A model generated the notes under the pieces. The model saw only the letters and a list, made by a program, of their open reading frames with translations. It was not told where the DNA came from and searched no databases. A program made the position numbers and the translations under genes. Shown one piece after another: positions 36,362 through 47,210 of a DNA stretch of 64,000 bases. The number at the start of each line of letters is the position of its first letter. Positions within the stretch are counted from its first letter, which is position 1. Location: positions 1,091,001 through 1,155,000 of the forward strand of contig NZ_AP017367.1 of NCBI RefSeq assembly GCF_001548395.1, given 5' to 3'. The stretch comes from Leptolyngbya sp. O-77. Its GTDB lineage: Bacteria; Cyanobacteriota; Cyanobacteriia; Elainellales; Elainellaceae.

Positions 36362-37060
36362 CTACACCCCCACGCTCAGCGCCGCCAGCACCCCTTCAAA
36401 GAGCTTCAGCCCGTCGGTATTGCCCAAGGCGGGGTCGGCGGCGCGTTCCGGGTGGGGCATCATGCCCAGCACATTGCCCCGGCGGTTGCAGATGCCCGCA
36501 ATGTGGCCCAGAGATCCGTTGGGGTTGCTGGCTTCCGTCAGGGAACCGTCTGCCGCGCAATAGCGGAACAGAATTTGCTGATGATCTTCCAGAGCCGCCA
36601 GCGTGTCTGCATCGGCATAGTAGCAGCCTTCGCCGTGGGCGATCGGCAGCGTAATCACCTGCTGGGGTGCATAGCGCTGGGTCCAGGGCAAATCGACCCG
36701 CTCGACGCGCAGCGAAACGCGATCGCAGATAAAGTGCAAATCCCGATTTCGCACTAGCGCCCCCGGCAGCAGCCCCGCCTCCGTCAAGACCTGAAAGCCA
36801 TTGCAGATGCCCAGCACCAAACCGCCCCGCTCGGCGTGCTGCACCACGGACTGCATCGCGGGCGAAAACCGGGCGATCGCCCCACAGCGCAAATAGTCGC
36901 CATAGCTGAACCCACCGGGCACAATCACCAGATCCAGTCCCGACAGGTCGCTCTCTTCGTGCCACACCATCCGCGTCGGCAGCCCCAGCAAATCGCGGGT
37001 CACCATTGCCGCGTCGCGATCGCAGTTGGAGCCAGGGAAGACGATGACACCAGTTTTCAT
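36362..37060 (-). CDS. purQ: Phosphoribosylformylglycinamidine synthase subunit PurQ
   Basis: 232 residues. PurQ is the class I glutamine amidotransferase of the three-part FGAM synthase, delivering ammonia to PurL in purine synthesis. The nucleophile Cys lies in LVLGICNGFQVL, the triad end is in GMMPHPERA, and the start is MKTGVIVFPGSNCDRDAA. It lies 6 bp downstream of purS, so the two are co-expressed. The spacer is a C-rich heptamer repeat on the coding strand and offers no Shine-Dalgarno. Confidence 0.97.
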   Translation of the reverse strand: MKTGVIVFPGSNCDRDAAMVTRDLLGLPTRMVWHEESDLSGLDLVIVPGGFSYGDYLRCGAIARFSPAMQSVVQHAERGGLVLGICNGFQVLTEAGLLPGALVRNRDLHFICDRVSLRVERVDLPWTQRYAPQQVITLPIAHGEGCYYADADTLAALEDHQQILFRYCAADGSLTEASNPNGSLGHIAGICNRRGNVLGMMPHPERAADPALGNTDGLKLFEGVLAALSVGV

Positions 37061-37062
37061 GG

Positions 37063-37084
37063 GGGTTTAGGGGTTAGGGGTTAG
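37063..37084. repeat. TTAGGGG-type heptamer repeat across the purS stop codon
   Basis: Three heptamer units span the end of purS and the purS-purQ junction. Read on the minus strand they encode the last residues LTPNP and the stop of PurS. The same repeat type sits at the chlM start. Confidence 0.75.
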
Positions 37085-37345
37085 CTCAAACCGATAATTC
37101 TCAATCACCGGATTGGCCAAAAGCTGGTCACACATCCGGTCAAGCTGGGTGCGGGCATCGCTTTCGTTGGCAGCGGTGAGGGTCAGTTCTACATACTTGC
37201 CAATGCGAACCGGGCCAACGTTGTCATACCCAAGGTGCTGGAGTCCGGACTGTACAGCGGTTCCAGCCGGATCGAGAACGGAGGGACGCAGGGTGACGTA
37301 TACCTTGGCCTGGTAGGTCTGATTCATGGGAAGGGGTGGGTGCAA
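37067..37345 (-). CDS. purS: Phosphoribosylformylglycinamidine synthase subunit PurS
   Basis: 92 residues, small dimeric subunit that bridges PurL and PurQ. Family stretches are YQAKVYVTLRPSVLDPAGTAVQSGLQHLGYDNVGPVRIGKYVEL and DQLLANPVIENYRFEL, each within the normal order. The final LTPNP is encoded by a heptamer repeat and probably replaces the original C-terminus. The start MHPPLPMNQTYQ may really be Met7 (37327). It is divergent from the Fur-family gene. The 224-bp intergenic space has HIP1 sites but no clear boxes. Confidence 0.94.
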   Translation of the reverse strand: MHPPLPMNQTYQAKVYVTLRPSVLDPAGTAVQSGLQHLGYDNVGPVRIGKYVELTLTAANESDARTQLDRMCDQLLANPVIENYRFELTPNP

Positions 37346-37569
37346 TGCAGCAGATTAGCGAGGATTAGCCCAGGAGCAGGACAAACTCGCATCCCATTTT
37401 ATAGCGCTTTGGAGCGTCTGGTGGCGATCGGAGCGCGATCGCCCCGCAGGTTTCCCCACAAGTGGATGGGCGATCGCGATTATGATGAGACAGAACAGGA
37501 CTCACGATCCCACTGCGTCGAAACTCAATCATTCGCGCTGCCGCATTGCCCAATCCCCCTGAAACCGCC

Positions 37570-37992
37570 ATGAGAACGCGCCGCACCCGCAACCAAGAGC
37601 GAATTCTCACCTTGCTCAAGACTTTGAATCGGGCTGTTTCAGCGCAGGAAATCTTTCTGGAACTGCGAAAGGAGGGGCATAATATCGGGCTGGCGACGGT
37701 CTATCGGTCGCTGGAGGCCCTGAAGTTGGAGGGCGTGGTGCAAAGCCGTCAGCTCAGCACAGGCGAAGCGCTCTACAGTTCCACGCAGGAAGATCGCCAC
37801 CACCTGACCTGCCTACGCTGCGGCAGTTCTCTGCCCATCGACGAGTGCCCAGTGCATGAACTGGAGGAGCAGCTCAATCAGTCCTACCGGTTCAAGATTT
37901 ACTACCACATGCTGGAGTTTTATGGGTTGTGTACCCAGTGCCAGGAGGCGATCGCCAGCTCGACGCAGCAAGACCAAGGCGCAGAGGGTTAA
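37570..37992 (+). CDS. Fur-family metalloregulator (Zur-like)
   Basis: 140 residues from ATG 37570. The winged-helix part (RTRRNQERILTLLKTLN, then AQEIFLELRKEGHNIGLATVYRSLEAL) is typical of Fur. The C-terminal half has the HH-x-CLRCG motif (EDRHHLTCLRCG) and a second CTQC pair forming the structural Zn site. The RTRRNQERIL start and the ECPVHELEEQL segment look closer to cyanobacterial Zur (FurB) than to FurA, whose N-terminus is longer. Target metal cannot be proved from sequence. No Fur or Zur box was recognised upstream. Confidence 0.88.
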   Translation: MRTRRTRNQERILTLLKTLNRAVSAQEIFLELRKEGHNIGLATVYRSLEALKLEGVVQSRQLSTGEALYSSTQEDRHHLTCLRCGSSLPIDECPVHELEEQLNQSYRFKIYYHMLEFYGLCTQCQEAIASSTQQDQGAEG

Positions 37993-38013
37993 ATCCGTCC
38001 TATACGCAGCCAA

Positions 38014-38931
38014 CTAGCCCTCTAGCGGAATTGCAAACACCCAGTCACGAAACTCCGGGTCGCGGTTTTCGGTGATGGCGGTCAGTTTGTCCCGCAGTTG
38101 GTCGGTCACAGGGCGCTGAGGAGAATACTCGTAGTTTTCGACACGACGAACGGGCGTGACGCGGGCCGCCGTGCCGCTGAGAAAAACTTCATCGGCGATG
38201 AACAGTTCCGACTTGTCCACTGGCCGCTCGATCACCTCAATCCCCAGCGACCGGGCAACGGTAATCACGCTGTCGCGGGTAATGCCTTCCAAAATGTCTT
38301 GGTCAAACCCCGGCGTGATCAGCTTGCCATTCCGCACGATGAAAATATTCATGCCCGATGCTTCGCTGACTTTGCCCTGAGAATTGAGCAAAATCGCCTC
38401 GTCGAAGCCCGACTCCACGGCTTCTGTCTTGGCCAGCGACGAGGTAATGTAAGCTCCACTAATCTTGCCACGCAGAGGCAGGCTGCGGTCTTCCTGACGA
38501 TGCCAGGAGCTAATGCGACAGCTCACGCCTTCCGGCGAAAGGTAGTCGCCCAGTTCTAGCCCGTAGACAAAGAAATCCTTTTCAACACTGTGGAGCCGGG
38601 GCGAGATGCCTAGATCGGACGTGTAGACAAAAGGGCGAATGTAGAAAGAGGTCGTGGGGCTGTTCTTTTTTACAAAGTCGATGATCACCTGCTGGATCTT
38701 GTCAGGTGGCAGGTCATAATGCATAAAGCGGGCGCTCTGGCTAAGGCGCTGGCTGTGGCGATCCAGCCGAAACAGCAGGATTTGCCCAGGATTCTGCGGA
38801 TCAGGAAGGCCGCGCATTCCCCCAAAAGCGCCCGTTCCGTAGTGGAGTGCGTGGGTCGCGATTGAAACGTTGGCCTCGGCAAACGGAACGAACTGGTGTC
38901 GGAAATATGCGATCGGCAGAAAATTGTGCAT
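38014..38931 (-). CDS. ilvE: Branched-chain amino acid aminotransferase (IlvE)
   Basis: 305 residues, fold-type IV PLP enzyme that makes the last step to Leu, Ile and Val. The Schiff-base Lys is in GKISGAYITSSLAKTEAVE. The cofactor phosphate regions GKVSEASGMNIFIVRNG and GITRDSVITVARSLGIEV are present, with EVFLSGTAARVTPVRRV near the end. The N-terminus (ANVSIATHALHYGTGAFGGMRG) fits the BCAT-I type rather than D-amino acid transaminase. It is convergent with the Fur-family gene. Confidence 0.95.
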   Translation of the reverse strand: MHNFLPIAYFRHQFVPFAEANVSIATHALHYGTGAFGGMRGLPDPQNPGQILLFRLDRHSQRLSQSARFMHYDLPPDKIQQVIIDFVKKNSPTTSFYIRPFVYTSDLGISPRLHSVEKDFFVYGLELGDYLSPEGVSCRISSWHRQEDRSLPLRGKISGAYITSSLAKTEAVESGFDEAILLNSQGKVSEASGMNIFIVRNGKLITPGFDQDILEGITRDSVITVARSLGIEVIERPVDKSELFIADEVFLSGTAARVTPVRRVENYEYSPQRPVTDQLRDKLTAITENRDPEFRDWVFAIPLEG

Positions 38932-39091
38932 GGTTAATGAAGATAGAGCGGCAAGCTGAAGGGGCCGCAGGATTTCATCGTAATGGATAGCCTACGCGCA
39001 AGGCGATTGTTCGATCAAGTCTTGTAATGATCAGCAAGGCTTGCAGCCAAGGTTTGTAACAAACGCTGCAACAGAGTGTTCATGCAACGGG

Positions 39092-39796
39092 CTAGGTCAT
39101 GAGCATTCGCTCTAGTGCGTCGATGTCGGGAATTCGCAGCGTGTCGCGATCGCGAGCAATCAGGCCCTTGCGCTCCAGTTTGCTTAACACGCGCGTCACG
39201 GTTTCTCTCGCCAGTCCGCTGAGGCTGCTTAGCTCTCGGTGCGGCAAGTTGGGAATTTCGATACCGCCCTCGGCCTTTTTGCCCTGACCATCTGCCAAAA
39301 ACAGGATGATATCCGCGACCCGCGATTGGCTATCTGACTCGCGCAGCCGCAGCCGTCGGTTTACCTGCCGTAGCCGTCGGGCCATCAATTGTGCCAGCCG
39401 AATGCCTGCTTCTGGCTCTGTCTTCAGCAGCTTCACAAAATCCTGCGCGGGCATGTTGCCGATGACCGTCGGCACGAGCGTCAGCACGTCGGTTGAGCGG
39501 GGAACTTCATCTAGCGGAGCCATTTCACCAAACAGTTCACCCTTGCCCAAAATATTCAGCGTCACCTCTTTGCCGTCCAGGTTGTAGGTGCGGATCTTGA
39601 CCCAGCCTTCCAGGATGAAATAAACCGAACTGCCCCAGTCGTTTTCTAGCAGCAAGACCTGTCCGGGGGGGTGGCTGCGCGTGACAACATGTACCGTGGC
39701 GTTTTCCACGGCATCTTCGGGTAATCCTTCAAAAAACGGGGCAGTGCGAATCAGCGCGGCATCACGAGATTCGCGGGGGCCAAGTCGATCGGGCAT
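39092..39796 (-). CDS. Crp/Fnr-family transcriptional regulator
   Basis: 234 residues. The cNMP-binding-like beta roll (about 20-130: GQVLLLENDWGSSVYFILEGWVKI, LGKGELFGEMAPLDEVPRSTDV) leads through a dimer helix to a winged HTH (ELSSLSGLARETVTRVLSKLERKGLI). The phosphate-binding cassette GELFGEMA followed by RSTD resembles cAMP-binding members, but the key Arg-Ser/Thr pair is only partly conserved, so ligand binding is open. The NtcA signature helix is not present. It is a single gene. The upstream 413 bp gap includes AT-rich sequence suitable for a promoter. Confidence 0.9.
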   Translation of the reverse strand: MPDRLGPRESRDAALIRTAPFFEGLPEDAVENATVHVVTRSHPPGQVLLLENDWGSSVYFILEGWVKIRTYNLDGKEVTLNILGKGELFGEMAPLDEVPRSTDVLTLVPTVIGNMPAQDFVKLLKTEPEAGIRLAQLMARRLRQVNRRLRLRESDSQSRVADIILFLADGQGKKAEGGIEIPNLPHRELSSLSGLARETVTRVLSKLERKGLIARDRDTLRIPDIDALERMLMT

Positions 39797-40209
39797 GGAG
39801 GCCTTGCTAAACGCTTGAAATCAAAAGCTTCGTCGCTTTTATGGGCACACGTAACGATCTATTAAATCATAGTCTGCCCATAGTCTGCCGAAGGCGGATT
39901 GAGCGTTTGTTTTCAACCGTTGCCAGAACCTTGGGGCCGTGGGCGCGGCGGTCGAGAGTGAGATGGGAATTATTTTCCCTTAGTTTGCAACACAGGCTAC
40001 AAAAAAGGCTGCAACATTGAGCAATAAAGGCTGGTTGGCATCTGACCTTGGGCTATGATGAGCGCAGTTTCTAGCAGTGGTTTTGCGTCATCGTTTTCGG
40101 TAATTTTTTAGCAGCTATTTTTTATTGAGGGGGCGATCGCCCTATCCAGGTTCACCTGCCTATCCAGGTTCACCTGATAGATTCACCTGAAACCAGTAGG
40201 AGCAAGGTC
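39797..40209. other. Intergenic region between divergent crp-type and membrane-protein genes
   Basis: 413 bp without a gene. It holds GGCTACAAAAAA/GGCTGCAAC near-repeats (about 39989-40012), a HIP1 site near 40134 and the 18-bp tandem units at its right end. It must contain promoters for both flanking genes, but no boxes were assigned. Confidence 0.5.
40141..40189. repeat. 18-bp tandem units upstream of the membrane protein gene
   Basis: CCTATCCAGGTTCACCTG occurs twice exactly (40141-40158 and 40159-40176). A truncated third unit ends TTCACCTG at 40189. Confidence 0.9.
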
Positions 40210-40893
40210 ATGTTTACAAATGGCGCACGCAGCGTTCCAGAGGTCGTTCAAACCGGCTATTCGGTGGACATCGGCAAGTACCTGGGCGAAGGCTGGGAGG
40301 TGTTTAAGAAAAACGCAGGCGGCTTTGCCGGGTTTACGCTGATTATGCTGTTGGTGTCGATAATTCCGCAGATCTTGCCGGAGCGCATCAAGCCTTTGGG
40401 CAGCATTGCCAGCAGCGTGTTGTCTGGGCCACTGGGCGCGGGTTTCTACATCGTGGCTTTCAAGCTGATGAAGCAAAGAGCCACAACCTTTAGCGATTTC
40501 TTCCGGGGATTCAACCATTTTCTGCCGCTATTTCTGGCTAGCCTAGTGACGGGTATTTTGACAGTAATTGGCTTTGCCTTGCTCGTTATTCCAGGCGTCT
40601 ACTTGGCGGTCGCCTGGATGTTTACGACCCCGTTCATTGTCGATCGTAAGTTTGATTTTTGGGATGCGATGGAGTCGAGCCGCAAAGTGATTTCCAGAAA
40701 CTGGTTTTCCTGGTTCAGTTTCCTGATTGTGCTGGCTTTGCTGAACTTTGTTGGAGTTCTGTTATTTGGGGTGGGTGCTTTGGTAACGATTCCCCTGTCG
40801 GCCTGTGCGGTGGCGATCGCCTATCAGGAGGTCATGGGGCTTTCCAACTCGGGTATCGCTGACGAAGGAGCGGGCATCACCGATAGTTTCTAG
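40210..40893 (+). CDS. Multi-pass membrane protein, glycerophosphodiesterase-membrane-domain-like
   Basis: 227 residues from ATG 40210 with GTAGGAG upstream. After a soluble start (YSVDIGKYLGEGWEVFKKN) come about five helices (GFTLIMLLVSIIPQILP, SVLSGPLGAGFYIVAFKLM, LFLASLVTGILTVIGFALL, VIPGVYLAVAWMFTTPFIV, FLIVLALLNFVGVLLFGVGAL). The GEGWxxFKKN start, the GPLxxGFY helix and the WDAMxxSRKVI segment recur in DUF975/GlpQ-membrane-type proteins of bacteria, whose function is unknown. The gene appears monocistronic, flanked on both sides by tandem repeats. Confidence 0.7.
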   Translation: MFTNGARSVPEVVQTGYSVDIGKYLGEGWEVFKKNAGGFAGFTLIMLLVSIIPQILPERIKPLGSIASSVLSGPLGAGFYIVAFKLMKQRATTFSDFFRGFNHFLPLFLASLVTGILTVIGFALLVIPGVYLAVAWMFTTPFIVDRKFDFWDAMESSRKVISRNWFSWFSFLIVLALLNFVGVLLFGVGALVTIPLSACAVAIAYQEVMGLSNSGIADEGAGITDSF

Positions 40894-40945
40894 GATTCGG
40901 CTTCTAGAATTCGGCTTTCAGGATTCGGCTTCTGGGATTCCGCTG
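40890..40945. repeat. Four degenerate 14-bp tandem units
   Basis: Units of the type CTAGGATTCGGCTT start at 40890, 40904, 40918 and 40932. The first unit contains the TAG stop of the membrane protein gene. Confidence 0.9.
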
Positions 40946-41059
40946 GCGATTTCTGACATCCAGTTGGCGATCGCAGGTTTTAGGATATAGAAAGTGGTTT
41001 CACGCTGCTTCTCTTCGTCCACCGCTATTTCTCCGTTGCCTACTGCACTGAACCCTGCT

Positions 41060-41242
41060 GTGAAATCTTCTAAACTCGCATTGATGGTCACCTTGGTTCC
41101 TGTGGCTGCCGTCTATTTTGGCGCTCTCTCCACGCTAGACAGCGCTTTTGTGGCCAAGAGCCTGCTGGTCGTCCTGCCAGTGCAGGTGGCGGCTTGTGTG
41201 TATTTGGTCTATCGCTATTGGAGCGGACGGCTTCTGAGGTAG
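41060..41242 (+). CDS. Small two-helix membrane protein, unknown
   Basis: 60 residues from GTG 41060 (KSSKLALMVTLVPVAAVYFG). The frame is open back to GTG 40994, and ATG 41084 is a further possibility. Two hydrophobic segments (LMVTLVPVAAVYFGAL and SLLVVLPVQVAACVYLVYRYW) are separated by a short polar hairpin, giving a helical-hairpin topology. It may be a small assembly factor of the VMA21-like type, but there is no firm family match. It lies upstream of ctaA in the same direction, with a purine-rich spacer (about 41260-41300). Confidence 0.5.
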   Translation: MKSSKLALMVTLVPVAAVYFGALSTLDSAFVAKSLLVVLPVQVAACVYLVYRYWSGRLLR

Positions 41243-41430
41243 GCGGTGGGCAGTGAGATTTAGAGGGAAGAAGGAAGAGAGAAGAAGGAAGAAGGAAAAG
41301 GGAAGCGAATAGTGAGTCTTTGAATTCCTTCTTTAGATAAAGTGATTTGCTTTGGGTTTCCCGGCGGTTTCCCAGTTCGCTCCTGTAAGCGTTGTAGAGT
41401 AACTATCCTTAGCCCCCGTAAAATTTGCCG

Positions 41431-43851
<2,421 letters not shown>

Positions 43852-43867
43852 TTCACGTTTGGCAAAA

Positions 43868-44932
43868 TTATTCCCGCACGGTCACGGGCGTTCCCAGCGC
43901 CACTTCGTCATACAGCGCCTCGATGTCGGCATTTCGCATTCGCAAGCAGCCGTGAGACACCGCCTGCCCCACCGAGTCGTCGCGGTTGGTGCCGTGAAAA
44001 CCGATCGAGTGAACTCCGTCTGTCCAGAAGCTAATCCACCTTGTCCCCAGGGGGTTGCGCGGGTCGTTGCCGATTAGCTCTTTCGTAATCGGATGCTCCC
44101 ACAGGGGATAGGTCTGTCGATCGATGACGCGAAACGTGCCCTGCGGCGTTTCCCAGCCGTCTTGTCCAATAGCAACGGGGTAGCTGGCCTTGATCTGATC
44201 GCCGTGATAAAAGTACACCTGGCGATCGCTCAGATCCACCACCAGTCGGGGCGTATGCAGTGGGAGCGTTGTCAGCGTCTTGCGGGCAGATTGCACCGGG
44301 ACAAAGCCGGAGGCTTGCGGACGGGGGGAACCCGCTGTGCGAGGCTGGACACGAGGATCAGCCTGCGAGGGAGTAGGCGGCAGGATGCCCGTGGCTAGGG
44401 CGGCGAGCGCCCGCTCAGGAGCAGACCTGTCCGAATTCCTGGATGAAACTGAAACCGCCTGCACCTGTGCTGAAGATAAGGAACGAGATGCAGAACCCGT
44501 CTGCACCAAAGCTGGCGGGGATGTAGCAGACAAGGCAGAGGGCACAGGGCTAGACGAGGGAGATGGCGGCGCTGGCGAAGGAACTGCTGCGGGAGCAGGC
44601 TGGGGTGAAGGGGTTGAGCCTGTCTGGGGAGCGGGTGGTGTAGCGGACTGGGGAGCAACGGGCACAATCGGCGCGATCGCCCTTGGCTGCCACCCACCAG
44701 GACGGCTGGGCAGGTCGCCCGAAGGCGAGACAGGCGGCACGGGAGAAACCGTTGCAGATGGCTGTGGGGCAGATAAGCGATGGGCAGCGTGGGGAGAGCG
44801 GCTGCGCGACGGCTGATAGGTCAACACCAGCAGCCCAGCCGCCGCAAAACATAGCATCATGAAACCGCGGGCGATCGCCCACTGTCCGTCCGTGCCCACT
44901 GTTCCCAGCGATTCGCGTCTCGCCCTCACCAC
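43868..44932 (-). CDS. L,D-transpeptidase (YkuD domain), membrane-anchored
   Basis: 354 residues. A short basic start and one hydrophobic segment (GFMMLCFAAAGLLVLTY) are followed by about 170 residues of Pro/Ser/Ala-rich linker. The C-terminal YkuD catalytic domain (about 225-354) is marked by LVVDLSDRQVYFYHGDQI, HGTNRDD and SHGCLRMRNADIEAL. Cys in SHGC is the nucleophile. Such enzymes form 3-3 crosslinks or attach proteins to peptidoglycan. The long linker probably spans to the peptidoglycan layer. It is convergent with ctaA (16-bp gap). Confidence 0.92.
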   Translation of the reverse strand: MVRARRESLGTVGTDGQWAIARGFMMLCFAAAGLLVLTYQPSRSRSPHAAHRLSAPQPSATVSPVPPVSPSGDLPSRPGGWQPRAIAPIVPVAPQSATPPAPQTGSTPSPQPAPAAVPSPAPPSPSSSPVPSALSATSPPALVQTGSASRSLSSAQVQAVSVSSRNSDRSAPERALAALATGILPPTPSQADPRVQPRTAGSPRPQASGFVPVQSARKTLTTLPLHTPRLVVDLSDRQVYFYHGDQIKASYPVAIGQDGWETPQGTFRVIDRQTYPLWEHPITKELIGNDPRNPLGTRWISFWTDGVHSIGFHGTNRDDSVGQAVSHGCLRMRNADIEALYDEVALGTPVTVRE

Positions 44933-44936
44933 CGCT

Positions 44937-44968
44937 ATTCGTTCAAATCGTTATTCATTCAAATCGCT
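44937..44968. repeat. Two 16-bp near-identical tandem units
   Basis: ATTCGTTCAAATCGTT (44937-44952) and ATTCATTCAAATCGCT (44953-44968), just upstream of the L,D-transpeptidase start. Confidence 0.8.
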
Positions 44969-45078
44969 CAAACTTGCCCCAGCGCCCCTCTATCTTAGTC
45001 CGCCTTGCCAGCCAAAAGCTTGCCAAGTTCATCACAACCTGGCAGGATTTCAATCCAGAGACTGCCTATCGATTAACC

Positions 45079-45501
45079 CTAGCGGCGACGCACCGACCGA
45101 GCCGTCTGCCGTCTGGGGCGCTGCCTGGTCCGACCGGTCGCTAGACCCGTCATGCTGGCCAGACCCATCAGCACACCGGGCAGCATGGCTCCTGGGCTGG
45201 CGTGAACCTTGGCAGCCGTCGGGCGCAAGTCATTTGCCTCAAGGCGCGGGCTGGAGCTATATCCTGGCACAAGGCTCAGCAGGGCCGAGACACCCGTGGC
45301 AATCAGCAGGGCGATCGCCCCCGTCTCGTCCGTCGGCTTAGCAAACTCATTCTTCATGCCAAAGGAGGCGTAGAGAAAATAGAGCGAAATCAACGCGCTC
45401 AGCAAAATGAGAAACGTGATCACGCCAGGACTATTGGCAAAGGTGTAGATCGGGCCCTTTGCGGCGGAAAACTCTTCAAATGTAGAAAACGGGCTACTCA
45501 T
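45079..45501 (-). CDS. Small membrane protein co-transcribed with amt
   Basis: 140 residues from ATG 45501 (MSSPFSTFEEFSAAKGPIY). Its ribosome site (AGGAGAT) fits within the 22-bp gap after the amt stop, so the pair is probably one transcript. A first helix (GVITFLILLSALISLYFLYAS), a second (ALLIATGVSALLSLVPGY) and a third weak one precede a very Arg-rich tail (TGRTRQRPRRQTARSVRRR). I recognise no family. The basic tail could bind nucleic acid or acidic lipids. Its pairing with amt suggests a helper of ammonium uptake, which is inference. Confidence 0.6.
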   Translation of the reverse strand: MSSPFSTFEEFSAAKGPIYTFANSPGVITFLILLSALISLYFLYASFGMKNEFAKPTDETGAIALLIATGVSALLSLVPGYSSSPRLEANDLRPTAAKVHASPGAMLPGVLMGLASMTGLATGRTRQRPRRQTARSVRRR

Positions 45502-45523
45502 GGGGTGTATCTCCTGTCTAAAC

Positions 45524-46939
45524 CTAATCCATCGCCAACTCAGAAGAGGTCGGAGCCTGGGGCGTGCCATTGCCCCCAACCCCTTTAGTAATGCTGGAAA
45601 TCAGCGTCATGGTGGGATATTCGGGATAGCCTTCAATGCCCAGATCGGCAATGTCTAGACCCATCACCTCTTCTTCCCGCGACACCCGCAACAGGTTAAA
45701 CCGCTTCAGCAGCCAGCTTACGCCGTAGCCTGGGATAAAGCCCAGCAGCACCACAGACACCAGCGCTCCGATCAGTTGTCCAACAAAATTGATGGGCGGA
45801 ATGTCGGCTCCTTGGGGATAGCCCGCCGCAAAGATGCCCGTCAGCACCGCTCCCAGCAGTCTGCAAACACCGTGAACCCCGACTGCGCCCACGGCATCGT
45901 CAATGCCTGCTTTCTCAATTGCCACAATCACCTTGGGCATGAGAAATGCGCCCGCGAACGCCAGCACAATCACCAGCGCCGGATGGTACAGATCCAGCCC
46001 TGCACCCACGGTAATAATGCCTGCCAGTCCACCGGAGATTGTGAAGAAAGGCTCACTCCTAGAGGAAATGTAGGCTCCCACCAGTCCTGCGGCCAGCGCC
46101 AAGGTAGTGTTCACGCCAATCGAGGCCAGCGTCATCGGCGTGCCGTAGATCGTCGTCTCACCTGTGTATCCGGGCAAAAAGATGACGCAAGCCGCTAAAA
46201 AGGCATAGAATCCCACAAAAATCAGCATCAGCCCCACCATCGTCAGCGGTAGGTTGTGGGGCAAGATGGGGCGCGGGTTGCCCGCTTCGTCATACTTGCC
46301 GACCCGCGGCCCCAGGTTAATCAGCACGCCTAGAGCAAAGAAGCCCGAAATACCGTGGACGATGGCCGAGCAGCCGAAATCGTGATAGCCCAGGTTGGTC
46401 ACAAACCAGCCGAAGGGGTTCCAGCCCCAGGCCGCCCCGACCACCCAGGTAAACGCGCCCAACACGACGGACAGAACCAAGTACGCGCCCACCTTGACCC
46501 GCTCGATCAGCGCTCCTGACAAGATGGAGGCCGTGGTCATGGCGAATAGCGCAAAGGCAAAGAAGAAGACCCCTGTCAGATGGTCTCCAGTGTTGGGCGC
46601 TAGGGCTGGCGACCAGGGGTAAGACGCTTCGACCAGTTCCATTGCGGACTGGATGGTTTCGCTTTGCTCAGGGTTTGTCCAGGGGCCAAGAATGCCGCCC
46701 GTCACGGGGAACAATGGGAAGGCGTTATACACCCACCAGCCAAAGAAGAAAAAGGCAAGCCCAACGCTGGCAAGCGTCAGCAGGTTTTTGACCATCGTGG
46801 CCAGGACGTTTTTGGTGCGCGATGCGCCGCCCTCGTAGGCGAGGAATCCGGCGTGGATCAGCAGCATAAACACAGATGCCCAGTAGTAAAACGTCTCTGA
46901 GGCAAATGTTCCGAGGAATTCTTGTGCTTCGGGTGACAT
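45524..46939 (-). CDS. amt: Ammonium transporter (Amt family)
   Basis: 471 residues, 11-12 helices. It conducts NH4+/NH3 across the plasma membrane. Conserved blocks include the twin-His region (GYHDFGCSAIVHGISGFFAL), the pore region (TWVVGAAWGWNPFGWFV) and VGAVGVHGVCRLLGAVLTGIFA with the second His. The N-terminal FLGTFASETFYYWASVFMLLIHAGFLAYEGG places it with cyanobacterial Amt1-like proteins. No signal peptide is apparent. NtcA control would be expected. I looked for GTA-N8-TAC in 46940-47210 and did not find one. Confidence 0.95.
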   Translation of the reverse strand: MSPEAQEFLGTFASETFYYWASVFMLLIHAGFLAYEGGASRTKNVLATMVKNLLTLASVGLAFFFFGWWVYNAFPLFPVTGGILGPWTNPEQSETIQSAMELVEASYPWSPALAPNTGDHLTGVFFFAFALFAMTTASILSGALIERVKVGAYLVLSVVLGAFTWVVGAAWGWNPFGWFVTNLGYHDFGCSAIVHGISGFFALGVLINLGPRVGKYDEAGNPRPILPHNLPLTMVGLMLIFVGFYAFLAACVIFLPGYTGETTIYGTPMTLASIGVNTTLALAAGLVGAYISSRSEPFFTISGGLAGIITVGAGLDLYHPALVIVLAFAGAFLMPKVIVAIEKAGIDDAVGAVGVHGVCRLLGAVLTGIFAAGYPQGADIPPINFVGQLIGALVSVVLLGFIPGYGVSWLLKRFNLLRVSREEEVMGLDIADLGIEGYPEYPTMTLISSITKGVGGNGTPQAPTSSELAMD

Positions 46940-46981
46940 GGGTTAGGAGGTGGAGTTACGAGTCAACGGCAGGCTATTGAA

Positions 46982-47013
46982 AATGAAAATAGCCAGCAAT
47001 GAAAATAGCTAGA
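46982..47013. repeat. Two 16-bp near-identical units in the amt leader
   Basis: AATGAAAATAGCCAGC (46982-46997) and AATGAAAATAGCTAGA (46998-47013), 40-75 bp before the amt start. Confidence 0.8.
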
Positions 47014-47103
47014 AACAGCGATTGGTGAAGATTGGCCAGAGGAACCAGAGGCTTGTGAGGAGGCAGGAAAAGACTCAGCAAGATTCAGGGGTGCTTCTGT
47101 TAA

Positions 47104-47152
47104 ACCCCTGCGCGGGCTGATGACGATGGCACGCAGCCGACGATGCAGGGGT
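47104..47152 (-). other. Hairpin upstream of amt
   Basis: ACCCCTGC (47104-47111) pairs with GCAGGGGT (47145-47152) around a GC-rich 33-nt interior that can form its own stem. It lies between the CPBP gene stop (47211) and amt. It may end the abrB-CPBP transcript, although no clear T-run follows on the minus strand. Confidence 0.4.
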
Positions 47153-47210
47153 CAGCATTCTGATATGAAGCGAATATTAAAGTCAGCCCGTCTTGACAAA
47201 TGTATTCCAG

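Noticed and set aside
46940..47210. Search for an NtcA box or glutamine riboswitch in front of amt
   Set aside because: No GTA-N8-TAC and no recognisable riboswitch core; only a hairpin and tandem units are present.
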